DNA from: Coprobacillus sp. CAG:698 | Lineage (GTDB): Bacteria > Bacillota_I > Bacilli_A > ML615J-28 > CAG-698 | DNA length: 42,335 bases | Direction: 5' to 3' | Assembly (NCBI GenBank): GCA_000431235.1 | Contig: HF988733.1 | Span: 1 to 42,335 of the forward strand | Shown: positions 6,166 through 15,698 of the stretch, one piece after another | How the letters are laid out: each line of letters begins with the position of its first letter | Position numbering within the stretch: the stretch's first letter is position 1 | The notes under the pieces: model-generated | The model's input: the letters and a program-made list of their open reading frames with translations, nothing else | Told to the model about the DNA's origin: nothing | Databases searched by the model: none | Position numbers and translations under genes: made by a program

Positions 6166-8748
6166 ATGGATAAGAAAGCTCTTAAAACACTATCCCAAAA
6201 CATAAGAAGAGTTTTGATTCAAAATAATATAAATACTGAATTAGCATATGATACTTTCTTCAATTATATTTTTTCAAAAGTGTTAATCGAAAATAAAATA
6301 ATAAAAAATGAAGGTAAAAGTTATGTTGAAGTAATAAAAGAGTGTCAAAAACAATTCCCTTATTATTTTTCAGATTCATATTTAGATTTAAATGTTTTTA
6401 TAGATACAAATCTAAAAGCAAGTGAATATCAAAACGTAGAATCACTAGGATGGCTTTACCAATATTTTCAAGCAGAAATAAAAGAAAAAGCTAAAGAAGG
6501 TGAAAGCAAAAAATATACAGATGATAAGATTCCCATCACTACGCAAGTTTTTACTCCTAAGTGGATTTGCAAATATATGCTTAATAATACATTAGGGAAA
6601 CTATTAGGTTATAAAGATTTAGACTATTTTCTTGAAAGTAAGGAAAAAAGTATAGATATTGAGGCTATAAAAGTACTTGATCCATGTATGGGCACAGGTA
6701 ATATACTTATTTATGCTTTTGAGTTATTGATGAGAAAATATGTTGATTTAGGATATTCCCTTCCTAAAGCTGCTAAGATGATAATTTATAATAATTTATA
6801 TGGATTTGAAATAGATGAAAAAGCTTATAAAGTTGCTCTATTTTCTTTACGTATTTTGTGCCTAAAATATGGACTAAAAGACATAAAAGAAGAAAATATT
6901 CATATTTATTTAATTAAAAATACATTAGGAAGTTTAATTAATGAACCTCTTATAACATTAGATAAAAATATTCAAAAAGCCTTACAGACTAAATATGATG
7001 TTGTTTGTACAAATCCTCCTTATATGGGGAAAAAGAATTTAAACAAAGAAGTAAGCAAGTATTTAGAACAAAAATATCCCTTGGGAAAATCTGAACTTTA
7101 TGCTGCCTTTATAATTAGATGTTTAGAATTTGCAAAAGATGAGGGATTTGTCTCAATGATAACTATTCATTCATGGATGTTTATAAGCTCATTTGAAAAA
7201 TTAAGAAATTATATAATTGATAATTACTATCTTCAAAGTATGGTACATACTGGAGCTAATACCTTTCAAGATTTAAATGGCTTTAATGCTTTAGCAACAT
7301 CATTTATTATCAAGAAAGAACCTTTCAATAAACGATTAACAACTTTCATTCGCTTAGCTAACTATTATGATTATGAAACTAAGAAGAAAGAATTTTATAA
7401 TCATAGTAATTATTATTTGGTAGACGTTTCTAAGTTTAAGGCAATACCTGGAGTTGTATTTGATTATTATGTTAATCAAAAAATTATTGATCTTTTTAAA
7501 AATAATCAAAAAATAAAAGATTTATTTGCTTTGAGACAAGGTTTGGCTACAGGAAATAACAAAAAGTATGTTCATTATTGGTATGAAGTTGATAAAGAAA
7601 AAATTAAGTTCGACTGCCGCACAATATCAGAAGCATTAGAATCTAATTATTTATATTTCCCTTATAATAAAGGCGGAAACTTTTCTAAATGGTATGTATC
7701 ATGTGAAAACGTCATAAGATTTGATAAGCAAGCATTTTCAGAATTGTGTAGCCAAGGCAATAAACTGCCTTCAAGAAAATATTATTTCCAAAAAGGAATT
7801 ACTTGGTCTTTGTTTGGTTTTGAAAATTTTGCTGTGAAATACAAAGATTATGGATATATATTTGATGTATCAGGTTCATCACTATTTGTAGAAGACAAAT
7901 ATCTTTTCTATATATTAGGTTTTCTAGCTAGTAATCTCTCTTTTCACATGTTGTCATTACTTGCCCCTACTGTAAACTTTCAAGTTGGAAATATCGGTAA
8001 TTTGCCAATAATAATTAATGATAATTATTTACTAAGAATAAATGAATTAGTCGAAGAAAACATAAAAATGTGCAAGGAAAACTGGGATAATCAAGATATA
8101 TCATGGGATTTCCAAGTTAGTCCTTATCTAAAATATGGTAAAAGTAATCTTTTAGAAGAAAACTTTAATATATATAAAATAAATCAAAATGCTTTATGCC
8201 ATAAGTTAAAAGCTAATGAAGAAGAACTAAACAAAATCTATAATAAGATTTATGATATCGATTTTATCACAAATGAAGTTGTTTCCCGAGATTTGACGAT
8301 TAAACCTTTAGATGAGATAAAAGAAATAAAGAATCTTTTAAATTATCTTATTGGAATAGTTTTAGGAAGATATCAGTTAAAAGGTTATAATCATTATGAT
8401 TTTATTGAACTTTCTTTGTTGGAAACAGAACTTAAATTAGTATTAAAAATACTTTTTGGGGAAAATAATGATAATTATCATTATCTTGATAAATTGGATT
8501 TAAATAAATACTTATTTAATGATTATAAACATGGTTTACTTGACTATTTAAATAAGAGATTTAAGAAAAATCCAATATACTATATTATTAAAATTGATAA
8601 TAAAGATATAATCTTTAATGTTAATAAACTAAAAAAAATTGTAGATAGTTTATTGAAAACCCAAAAATTAGTGTTTGCTGAGGATGACTCTACAGAAGTA
8701 AAACTAAAAAAATTAGATAATTTTTTAAAAATGTATACTAAAATATGA
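6166..8748 (+). CDS. pglX: PglX-like adenine-specific DNA methyltransferase (solitary)
   Basis: This 860-residue gamma-class N6-adenine methyltransferase resembles BREX PglX. Its N-terminus (MDKKALKTLSQNIRRVLIQ) matches the PglX start. Then come TQVFTPKWICKYMLNNTLG (about residues 125-145), the SAM-binding motif I DPCMGTGN (from D172), NLYGFEIDEKA and the catalytic NPPYM (from N283), followed by SELYAAFIIRCLEFAKDEGF and SWMFISSFEKLR, both characteristic of PglX. The C-terminal half would hold target recognition. PglX proteins are usually near 1200 residues, so this is a short form. No brxA, brxB, brxC, pglZ or brxL is adjacent, and no nuclease motif was seen, so it is either an orphan methylase or part of an unknown small system. 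The start at 6166 is preferred over ATG 6148 because GGAG at 6155-6158 is correctly placed and the previous gene stops at 6164. Confidence 0.8.
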   Translation: MDKKALKTLSQNIRRVLIQNNINTELAYDTFFNYIFSKVLIENKIIKNEGKSYVEVIKECQKQFPYYFSDSYLDLNVFIDTNLKASEYQNVESLGWLYQYFQAEIKEKAKEGESKKYTDDKIPITTQVFTPKWICKYMLNNTLGKLLGYKDLDYFLESKEKSIDIEAIKVLDPCMGTGNILIYAFELLMRKYVDLGYSLPKAAKMIIYNNLYGFEIDEKAYKVALFSLRILCLKYGLKDIKEENIHIYLIKNTLGSLINEPLITLDKNIQKALQTKYDVVCTNPPYMGKKNLNKEVSKYLEQKYPLGKSELYAAFIIRCLEFAKDEGFVSMITIHSWMFISSFEKLRNYIIDNYYLQSMVHTGANTFQDLNGFNALATSFIIKKEPFNKRLTTFIRLANYYDYETKKKEFYNHSNYYLVDVSKFKAIPGVVFDYYVNQKIIDLFKNNQKIKDLFALRQGLATGNNKKYVHYWYEVDKEKIKFDCRTISEALESNYLYFPYNKGGNFSKWYVSCENVIRFDKQAFSELCSQGNKLPSRKYYFQKGITWSLFGFENFAVKYKDYGYIFDVSGSSLFVEDKYLFYILGFLASNLSFHMLSLLAPTVNFQVGNIGNLPIIINDNYLLRINELVEENIKMCKENWDNQDISWDFQVSPYLKYGKSNLLEENFNIYKINQNALCHKLKANEEELNKIYNKIYDIDFITNEVVSRDLTIKPLDEIKEIKNLLNYLIGIVLGRYQLKGYNHYDFIELSLLETELKLVLKILFGENNDNYHYLDKLDLNKYLFNDYKHGLLDYLNKRFKKNPIYYIIKIDNKDIIFNVNKLKKIVDSLLKTQKLVFAEDDSTEVKLKKLDNFLKMYTKI

Positions 8749-8786
8749 TAAAAAGTAGTATAATAGATACATTGAAAGGTGTTAAT

Positions 8787-10169
8787 ATGAAAACAACGAA
8801 AGAATTATTTGATGAAATGGCTAATAATGTTTCTTTTAGTGAAACTGATTACGATTTATTAAAAGAAAAACCCAAAGAAGTAAAAAGATATATTGTAAAA
8901 CTTTTAACTGATTTTAATGTAAACAAAATTAACTATTTCGAAAAATATAAAAATAGAAACAAATATATATTTCCCATAATGTTAGCTACAGAGTTAAAAA
9001 TACAAGAGACTTTTACTTTAATTTTAAAATGCTTTGAACTTGATAATCAAGATGCATATTATTTATATGAAGAGTTTATGTCTGATATTTCTTCAGTTAT
9101 TTATCATACATTTGATGAAAATGTGAAATTACTAGAGAGTTTTATAAATAATGATAAAATAGATGAACAAATTAGAAATAGTGCTTTAATGGCTTATTTT
9201 AAACTAACAAGTGAAAAACTTATTAATAAACGTGTTTTTAATAACTTTGTTAATAAAAAGTTAGAGTTAATGCAAGAAGAACCTACTGATGAAAGTATCA
9301 ATTTATTAACTCTAATTGCTGATTTATCTTGTGAGAATCATATTTATTCACAATTATTAATTGTTAGAAAAATTGCCTATAGTTCTTATTTTGATGAAAC
9401 GTTAGCAGGTGACTATGAGCATTATATTGATAGAATGTTTACTTATGATGAAAACAATAATATAAGCAATATAATTACAGAATATAATGTGATTTCTCGA
9501 TGTTATTTGTATCGTTTATATGATTTTTCGAAGGATAAAAATCTTGAGGAAAAACGAAATGACGAAAAGATAGTTCTAGAAAAAACAGAAAAGAAAAAGG
9601 AAATGATGAAGAACTTTCTTGAGGCCTGTACAATAACAAAACCTAAGGATATAACTAAAAATGATTTATGTTTTTGTGGGAGCGGTTTAAAATACAAGAA
9701 GTGTTGTATGGGTAAAAGGGATGTTGCTTACGTATATAAGAGATTAGAAGATTATTATGATCTACTTATTGATTATCCAGAAGTTGAAAATCCATCAAAA
9801 GAGCAAAAAGGGCTTGTTTCTTTCTTTTCAAAAGAAGCAATCGAAATGGATAAATTATTTTATAAAGCTTTGCATAAAGTGAGTATTCCTAATTACATTC
9901 CTCATAATTATAGTGATGAAAGGCTTTTAAAAGCAAGTTATTTGCTTAATGGATTAGATATTGCTAGTAATATTATAAAAGATAATAATGCTTTTGATGA
10001 GGAAATGTTTAATACGAAATATATGATACATTATGATATTTTTTCATGTATTAATGAAGCTTATAAAATAATTCATGATGAACATTATCCTTTACCTCAA
10101 CTTAATCAGAAGATAAAAGATTTGATATATTCAATTAATAAATTCTTTAAAGGTTCACAAGGTGAATAG
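8787..10169 (+). CDS. DUF1186-like protein with SEC-C zinc-binding motif
   Basis: This is a 460-residue cytosolic protein. The first 240 residues are helical repeats of the DUF1186 type (HEAT-like; the PIMLATELKIQETFTLILK region). A lysine/glutamate-rich coiled segment follows (about residues 255-280). Then comes a SEC-C metal-binding motif, CFCGSGLKYKKCC (from C295), and a helical tail. SEC-C motifs bind zinc and mediate contacts in SecA and many uncharacterised proteins. The ATG at 8787 has AAAGGTG at 8775-8781; the frame opens earlier (8745) without a ribosome site. It follows PglX by 38 bases, so cotranscription is likely. A TATAAT at 8759-8764 could provide an additional promoter. A role alongside the methylase is possible but inferred. 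Confidence 0.6.
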   Translation: MKTTKELFDEMANNVSFSETDYDLLKEKPKEVKRYIVKLLTDFNVNKINYFEKYKNRNKYIFPIMLATELKIQETFTLILKCFELDNQDAYYLYEEFMSDISSVIYHTFDENVKLLESFINNDKIDEQIRNSALMAYFKLTSEKLINKRVFNNFVNKKLELMQEEPTDESINLLTLIADLSCENHIYSQLLIVRKIAYSSYFDETLAGDYEHYIDRMFTYDENNNISNIITEYNVISRCYLYRLYDFSKDKNLEEKRNDEKIVLEKTEKKKEMMKNFLEACTITKPKDITKNDLCFCGSGLKYKKCCMGKRDVAYVYKRLEDYYDLLIDYPEVENPSKEQKGLVSFFSKEAIEMDKLFYKALHKVSIPNYIPHNYSDERLLKASYLLNGLDIASNIIKDNNAFDEEMFNTKYMIHYDIFSCINEAYKIIHDEHYPLPQLNQKIKDLIYSINKFFKGSQGE

Positions 10170-10179
10170 ATTTAAAAAT

Positions 10180-10221
10180 AAAGTTCTTTTTTGAACAATT
10201 ATGTCAAAGAAGAACTTTTTT
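10180..10221 (+). terminator. Rho-independent terminator after the SEC-C gene
   Basis: AAAGTTCTT (10180-10188) pairs with AAGAACTTT (10210-10218), followed by T residues. Confidence 0.65.
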
Positions 10222-10263
10222 AAATGTATAATTAATATTAGTATATAAATATTTTTTTTGTTC

Positions 10264-10292
10264 TTGAAAAAAGAAATATATAATATTATAAT
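10264..10292 (+). promoter_or_regulatory. SigA-type promoter of the ABC exporter operon
   Basis: TTGAAA (10264-10269), 17-base spacer, TATAAT (10287-10292), just upstream of ATG 10327. No attenuator leader like that of Bacillus bmrB-bmrCD is visible. Confidence 0.7.
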
Positions 10293-10326
10293 ATTGTTAA
10301 ATAAATGAAGAAAAGGTCGAAAAACA

Positions 10327-12072
10327 ATGAAAGAAGCATTTAAACATGTAAGTTGGTTTTTTAAAAAGCATTGGGTTAAATATTTAATATGTGGCCTATT
10401 TTTGGTCGTCGTTTCCTTTGTGCCGGTTTTACCAGCTAAAGTATTAGGTAATGCTATTGATGAAATAGCTAATGGGACAATAACACAATATAAATTATTC
10501 TATTTTGTATTCCTATTAATACTATATCCATTAATTGATTATGTCCTCAATATATTTTATCATTATATGATAAATTCTTTAGGACATACTTTATCTTTTG
10601 ATTTGCGTGAAAGATATATTAATCATTTATTTGATTTAGATACAAACGCATATGAAAAATATACAAAAGGAGATTTAATTGCCAGAGCAACAAGTGATTT
10701 ACAAAATTTAACTACTCTAGCAACATCTTTTCTCCAACAAGTGATTTATTTTGCAACATCTATAGTTAGTTCTGTTGTTATGATGATATTAATAAGTCCA
10801 GTTTTGACCGTGGCATCGTGCTTCTTTATGCCTGTAGCAATTGTCTTTTTAAATAAAAAAAGACTTAAAAAAAGAGCTTATTATAAAACTCATCAAACAA
10901 TTTACTCAAATATGACTGAAAATGTTTTAGAATCTATTGAAGGAGTTAAAACTGTTAGAGCATATGGGCAAGAGGATGCCGACTATGCCAAAACTAAAAA
11001 GGCTATTGACGCTGATGTTAATTCGTGGTGGATTATTCTTGACTTTGAAGCTTTCTTTCAACCTTTGTTTGAACTGATTTATATTGTTGCTTATACTATA
11101 GCTATTTCTTTAGGAAGTTATTTTGTTGTTAATAATACAATTTCTCCAGGTGATTTAGTTACATTTCTAATATATGTAGGAATGCTTTATTCTCCACTAG
11201 TTGGTTTAAGTAATATGCTTAATACAATTAATTCTATTGGTATTTCTGATCAAAGAATAACAGAAATAATGAATTTAGTCCCACAAGTAATTGATGATAA
11301 TCATGCATCTCACATTAGTTCGTTTAAAAAAATAGAATTCAAGGATGTTTGCTTTAGATATTCATTTGAAAACTTTGATGTTATAAAGGGAATAACTTTT
11401 TCCATCAATGCTGGGGAAACTATAGGAATAGTTGGACCAACTGGTAGCGGAAAATCAACATTAATTCGTCAATTGCTTAGAGAATTTAATGTTACATCAG
11501 GAAAGATTTTTATTGATGGTGTTGATATTAAAAACTACTATATCGGAGATGTACGCAATTTAGTTGGTTACGTTCCTCAAAATCACATTCTTTTCCGTCG
11601 AACAGTTGATGAGAATATTTTGATAGGTAATCCTTTGGCAACTGCGGAAAGCATGGAAAAAGCTATTTTTGGTGCTGATTTTGGAAAAGACATTGCTAAT
11701 TTACCTTATGGAAGAAAAACAATGGTTTCTGAACTAGGTAGTTCTCTTTCAGGAGGTCAACAACAAAGGTTATCAATAGCACGAGCTTTAGTCAAAGATC
11801 CTGAAATATTAATACTTGATGATAGTTTAAGTGCTGTTGATGCAATAACTGAAGATAATATTATTCATAATTTAAAAGAGATGAGAAAAGGTAAAACCAA
11901 TATAATTATAAGTCATAGATTTGCAAGTATTTCTAAGGCTGATAGAATTATTGTACTTTGTGACGGATTAATAACTGATGTTGGAACTCATGATGAACTA
12001 ATGTCTTATGATAATTGGTATCGAAATCAATATTTGAGACAAATAAAAGGTGATCGAAATGAAAAATTATAA
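10327..12072 (+). CDS. bmrC: Heterodimeric multidrug ABC exporter subunit, BmrC-type (degenerate site)
   Basis: This 581-residue half-transporter has an N-terminal six-helix ABC-exporter membrane domain (about residues 15-310) and a C-terminal ATPase. Walker A is GPTGSGKST (G370-T378), the Q-loop is YVPQ, the signature is LSGGQ (L474-Q478), Walker B is ILILDD with Asp499 in place of the catalytic Glu, and the H-loop is SHR. The Asp substitution and the partner's altered signature together make one non-hydrolysing ATP site, the arrangement in BmrC/BmrD (YheI/YheH) and other heterodimeric exporters. Length matches BmrC (about 585). The partner gene overlaps the stop by 14 bases, so the subunits are made together. 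Drugs are plausible substrates, but lipid or peptide export is not excluded. Confidence 0.85.
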   Translation: MKEAFKHVSWFFKKHWVKYLICGLFLVVVSFVPVLPAKVLGNAIDEIANGTITQYKLFYFVFLLILYPLIDYVLNIFYHYMINSLGHTLSFDLRERYINHLFDLDTNAYEKYTKGDLIARATSDLQNLTTLATSFLQQVIYFATSIVSSVVMMILISPVLTVASCFFMPVAIVFLNKKRLKKRAYYKTHQTIYSNMTENVLESIEGVKTVRAYGQEDADYAKTKKAIDADVNSWWIILDFEAFFQPLFELIYIVAYTIAISLGSYFVVNNTISPGDLVTFLIYVGMLYSPLVGLSNMLNTINSIGISDQRITEIMNLVPQVIDDNHASHISSFKKIEFKDVCFRYSFENFDVIKGITFSINAGETIGIVGPTGSGKSTLIRQLLREFNVTSGKIFIDGVDIKNYYIGDVRNLVGYVPQNHILFRRTVDENILIGNPLATAESMEKAIFGADFGKDIANLPYGRKTMVSELGSSLSGGQQQRLSIARALVKDPEILILDDSLSAVDAITEDNIIHNLKEMRKGKTNIIISHRFASISKADRIIVLCDGLITDVGTHDELMSYDNWYRNQYLRQIKGDRNEKL

Positions 12073-14077
12073 GAGATTGTTTCGTTTAATTAAAGGTCAT
12101 TATCGTTATTTAGTGATAAGTATTCTAATGATTTTACTAATTCAGGCTTTAGAACTTGTTAGTCCAATGTTAGTTAAAAATGTTCTTGATGAGGGTTTGT
12201 CAGGAGTAGAATATCCATGGATTGAAGTTCTTGAAGAAGATGAAAAAACAGTAACCTTTAAAAATCATTATTATAAACAATATAGGCACAAAGATGATAA
12301 TGATGTAGTCATTAAAGATGTTAGTGTTGTGATTATCAAAAAGAATTTTTATATGATACCTGAAAAGGTAGAAGAAGGAACTAAAGAATTAAAGGATGAT
12401 AAGATTATTATTGCAAATAGTAAGGGAACATATTATTATGATTATGTAGCTATACCTTCTAAAGAAGTTAAAAATTTCTATAATCCTATAATTAGTATTT
12501 TAAGATTATTTATAATATTAATAGCTTGTAAAAGCATAATAATGATTATTGCTACATATGTTCAAAGAATTTGCACAAATAAAGTAATTAATCATTTGGC
12601 AAAAGAAGGGCGAACTATTGCCTTCAAAAGTGTTGAAAGATTACCACTTTCGGTTTTTGAAAGTGAACCAGCAGGCAAAACTGCATCCAGGATAACTCAG
12701 GATGTTGATGGTTTGATAACATTATATCGATTACTACTAAATGTTTTCTTTAATGCCATGTTAAGTTTTGTTTTTGCCTATATTGGAATGTTTATTTTGA
12801 ATCCTAAGCTTGCATTGCTTTCATTTATAATATATCCTTTAGCTGCTTTATGGATATTTATATATCTAAAATACTTAAAGAAGATTGCTGTGAAAGTTAA
12901 TGAAACGAGAAGCCTCATTACGGCAAAAATTAATGAAATTATAAATGGAATTCAAATATTACAAATATTTAACTTTAAAAAACAAACAATTGATGAGTTT
13001 AATGTAATAAGTAAAAACTATAAAGATGAACAATTAAAAGAAGTTAAACTCCATATTGTTGGAGGGTGGAATCTTCTTAATTTAGTTAGAGGACTAGTAA
13101 CAACGGTAATAGTATTATTCTTTGGATTACAAAAAATGAATGTAGCAGGAATTGTTATAACTGCAGGATTGATTTATGCATACAATGAGTATTTATTAAA
13201 AATTGTTAATCCTATTAGTTTGTTTTTAAATCAAATAAGTGCTTTTGAACATGCTCATGTACAAATAGATCGAATTTATACATTAATTGATGGAGAACAA
13301 GAAGATGATACTAAAATACCTATTCCAAGATATCAAGGAAATATTAAATTTGAAGATGTTTGGTTCTCTTATGTGAAAGATGAATATGTTCTCAAAGGAG
13401 TAAGTTTTAATATTAAAGCTGGTACAATGGTAGGCTTAGTTGGTCATACAGGCTCAGGAAAGTCTTCACTTATGAATCTTTTGTTACGTTTTTATGATTT
13501 AGATGATAAAAAAGGTGGACATATTTATATGGATGGTGTTGACATAAAAACTAATTCTAAAAGAACTTATCGTGAGCATATAGGTATTGTTCTTCAAGAA
13601 CCAGTACTTTTTAGAGGAACAATTGCTTCTAATATTCGTTTTGGAAAGAGTGATGTTACTGATAAGCAAATAGAAGATGTTTTAATTGCTATGGGTGGTC
13701 AAAGACTACTTGATAAATTCGAAAATGGAATTAATCAAGTTATAACTCGTTCTGGCAATAATATGAGTTCTGGAGAAAAACAAATCATTGCCTTAGCAAG
13801 AGCTATTATCCAAAATCCTGCTGTTTTAATAATGGATGAAGCTACATCGCATATCGATATTGAAACTGAAAATATTATAAAAAAGGGATTACAAATTGCC
13901 TGTGAAGGAAGAACAGTAATTGTAATTGCTCATCGTTTATCAACAATCTTTGATGCTGATGATATAATTGTCTTAGATCATGGACTTAAGGTTGAAGAAG
14001 GGACACACGAAGAACTTTTGCGTGCTAATGGTGTTTATGCAAATATTTATCGTGCCCAAATTTCGTCTATTGAATAA
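12059..14077 (+). CDS. bmrD: Heterodimeric multidrug ABC exporter subunit, BmrD-type (catalytic site)
   Basis: This 672-residue half-transporter carries an insertion of about 100 residues between the first two membrane helices (about residues 45-140, rich in Lys, Asp, Glu and Tyr), the extracellular domain that distinguishes BmrD/YheH (about 673 residues) from ordinary exporters. The ATPase has Walker A GHTGSGKSS (from G462), the degenerate signature MSSGEK (S570-K574 instead of LSGGQ), Walker B VLIMDEATS (D593, catalytic E594) and H-loop AHRLST. It therefore supplies the competent Walker B, while its poor signature faces the partner's poor Walker B. The start at ATG 12059 is chosen because AAAGG (12046-12050) precedes it; the frame opens nine bases earlier. 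Confidence 0.88.
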   Translation: MKNYKRLFRLIKGHYRYLVISILMILLIQALELVSPMLVKNVLDEGLSGVEYPWIEVLEEDEKTVTFKNHYYKQYRHKDDNDVVIKDVSVVIIKKNFYMIPEKVEEGTKELKDDKIIIANSKGTYYYDYVAIPSKEVKNFYNPIISILRLFIILIACKSIIMIIATYVQRICTNKVINHLAKEGRTIAFKSVERLPLSVFESEPAGKTASRITQDVDGLITLYRLLLNVFFNAMLSFVFAYIGMFILNPKLALLSFIIYPLAALWIFIYLKYLKKIAVKVNETRSLITAKINEIINGIQILQIFNFKKQTIDEFNVISKNYKDEQLKEVKLHIVGGWNLLNLVRGLVTTVIVLFFGLQKMNVAGIVITAGLIYAYNEYLLKIVNPISLFLNQISAFEHAHVQIDRIYTLIDGEQEDDTKIPIPRYQGNIKFEDVWFSYVKDEYVLKGVSFNIKAGTMVGLVGHTGSGKSSLMNLLLRFYDLDDKKGGHIYMDGVDIKTNSKRTYREHIGIVLQEPVLFRGTIASNIRFGKSDVTDKQIEDVLIAMGGQRLLDKFENGINQVITRSGNNMSSGEKQIIALARAIIQNPAVLIMDEATSHIDIETENIIKKGLQIACEGRTVIVIAHRLSTIFDADDIIVLDHGLKVEEGTHEELLRANGVYANIYRAQISSIE

Positions 14078-14087
14078 AATAAAAATT

Positions 14088-14118
14088 AGAACTTAGAACC
14101 ATCTGAGTTCTTTTTTTA
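14088..14118 (+). terminator. Rho-independent terminator of the ABC exporter operon
   Basis: AGAACTTAGA (14088-14097) pairs with TCTGAGTTCT (14102-14111) and is followed by seven T. Confidence 0.8.
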
Positions 14119-14133
14119 ATATAATAATTTAAT

Positions 14134-14162
14134 AAAAAAGGTGAAGTTTTATACCTCACCTA
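14134..14162 (-). terminator. Terminator of the M18 aminopeptidase gene
   Basis: On the minus strand AGGTGA and TCACCT enclose a short loop (plus-strand arms AGGTGA at about 14139-14144 and TCACCT at about 14156-14161), followed by six T. Confidence 0.65.
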
Positions 14163-14189
14163 ATTTTAATTTGTGTTTCATAATGATTT

Positions 14190-15557
14190 TTATTTTGTTA
14201 AGAATACTTTATAAGCTTGATATGCTTCGTATACATCAGCTTTTGAAACAACTTCCCATGGTGCATGCATATTTAATACAGGAACACCACAATCGATAAC
14301 GTTCATATTATAATTACCAAGGATATAAGCAATTGTTCCGCCACCACCTTGATCAACTTTTCCAAGTTCAGATGTTTGATAATTTACGTTATTTTCATCC
14401 ATTATTTTACGAAGCCATGCAATATATTCAGGGTTTGCATCGTTACATCCACTTTTACCTCTAGCACCTGTATATTTATTGAAGACAACGCCTTTTCCTA
14501 AGTACGCAGCATTTTTAGGATCATTAACACCTAAATATAGAGGATCAACACCAGCACTAACATCACTAGAAAGCATAACTGTTTTTGTTAATGTTTCACG
14601 TAAGTTTAATAATGAATCTTTATTTTGGATTGCAAGAAGTTTTAAAATTGTATTTTCAAAGAATAAAGATTGAGCTCCAGTAGCACCAACACTACCAATT
14701 TCCTCTTTATCTACAAGAATAGTACAAGATGTATATTCAGGGTTTTCGATATCAAGAAGAGCTTTCAAAGAAGTATAAGCACAAACTCTGTCATCATGAC
14801 CATATCCAGATATCATACTACGATCAAGGCCGAAGTCACGTGCTTTTCCAGCAGGTACAACTTCTATTTCAGCGCTTACGAAATCTTCTTCCTCAATACC
14901 ATATTTTTCTTTTAGTATCGCAAGAATATTGTCTTTTACACTTATTGTTTCTTCGCCATTTTTCTTAGTCATACTTCCAATAGTTAAATCTAGGTTTTCG
15001 CCTTCGATAACTTTACCTGCAGTTTTTTGCATTTGCTCAGCAGCTAAATGAATTAGAAGATCATTTATTCCAACAATAGGATCATTTTCATCTTCACCAA
15101 TTGTTATATTTACTGATTCGCCATTTTTCTTGACAACAACTCCATGTAATGCCAATGGAAGAGTTACCCATTGGTATTTTTTAATTCCTCCATAATAATG
15201 AGTATCTAGTAATGCAAAACCTTCTTTTTCATAAAGTGGATTTTGTTTTAGGTCAAGTCTTGGAGAGTCAATATGAGCTCCTAAAACTCTAATACCTTCT
15301 AAAATGTCTTTTTTACCGATAACATATAAGCAAATATTTTTATTTTTATTAATAAAATATACTTTGCTTCCTGGTTTAAGTTCCTTTACTTCGTCAATAG
15401 AAACGAATCCATTTTCTTTGGCAAGTCTTTCGCTTTCAGAAACACATAATCTTTCAGTTTTACCAACTGTAATAAAGTTTTTATATCCTTCTGAAAAATC
15501 TAATACAGCCTTTAATTCTTCACTAGAGTATTTTTCCCATGCGTTTTTACTATACAT
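14190..15557 (-). CDS. M18-family metalloaminopeptidase
   Basis: This 455-residue cytosolic zinc aminopeptidase removes N-terminal residues (typically acidic or leucine) during peptide turnover. The M18 metal ligands are in order: His in GAHIDSPRLDLK, Asp in GYGHDDRVCAYT, the Glu-Glu pair in LVDKEEIGSVGATG, Asp in SSDVSAGVDP and His in NMHAPWE. GKSGCNDANPE and KVDQGGGGTIA are further M18 signatures. The length is typical. The gene is transcribed alone, with its own promoter and terminator, and an AAAGGAG ribosome site precedes the ATG. It is divergent from the ZIP transporter. A functional zinc link between them is conceivable but only positional. Confidence 0.9.
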   Translation of the reverse strand: MYSKNAWEKYSSEELKAVLDFSEGYKNFITVGKTERLCVSESERLAKENGFVSIDEVKELKPGSKVYFINKNKNICLYVIGKKDILEGIRVLGAHIDSPRLDLKQNPLYEKEGFALLDTHYYGGIKKYQWVTLPLALHGVVVKKNGESVNITIGEDENDPIVGINDLLIHLAAEQMQKTAGKVIEGENLDLTIGSMTKKNGEETISVKDNILAILKEKYGIEEEDFVSAEIEVVPAGKARDFGLDRSMISGYGHDDRVCAYTSLKALLDIENPEYTSCTILVDKEEIGSVGATGAQSLFFENTILKLLAIQNKDSLLNLRETLTKTVMLSSDVSAGVDPLYLGVNDPKNAAYLGKGVVFNKYTGARGKSGCNDANPEYIAWLRKIMDENNVNYQTSELGKVDQGGGGTIAYILGNYNMNVIDCGVPVLNMHAPWEVVSKADVYEAYQAYKVFLTK

Positions 15558-15586
15558 AATTTTTCTCCTTTACATTTATTATAACT

Positions 15587-15615
15587 ATTATAGTGTAAAT
15601 TATTAAAAAAATCAA
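15587..15615 (-). promoter_or_regulatory. SigA-type promoter of the M18 aminopeptidase
   Basis: On the minus strand: TTGATT (plus 15610-15615), 17-base spacer, TATAAT (plus 15587-15592). Confidence 0.65.
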
Positions 15616-15643
15616 TAAATCTTTCAAAAAAACTAATGATTTA

Positions 15644-15672
15644 TTGAAGAAATAATTTTTATGTGGTATAAT
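15644..15672 (+). promoter_or_regulatory. SigA-type promoter of the ZIP transporter
   Basis: TTGAAG (15644-15649), 17-base spacer, TATAAT (15667-15672). It diverges from the aminopeptidase promoter. Confidence 0.65.
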
Positions 15673-15698
15673 CATTTATAGAAAAGGTGGCATAATAT

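Noticed and set aside
6166..8748. A complete BREX defence system
   Set aside because: Only a PglX-like gene is present; none of the neighbouring genes resembles BrxA, BrxB, BrxC, PglZ or BrxL.
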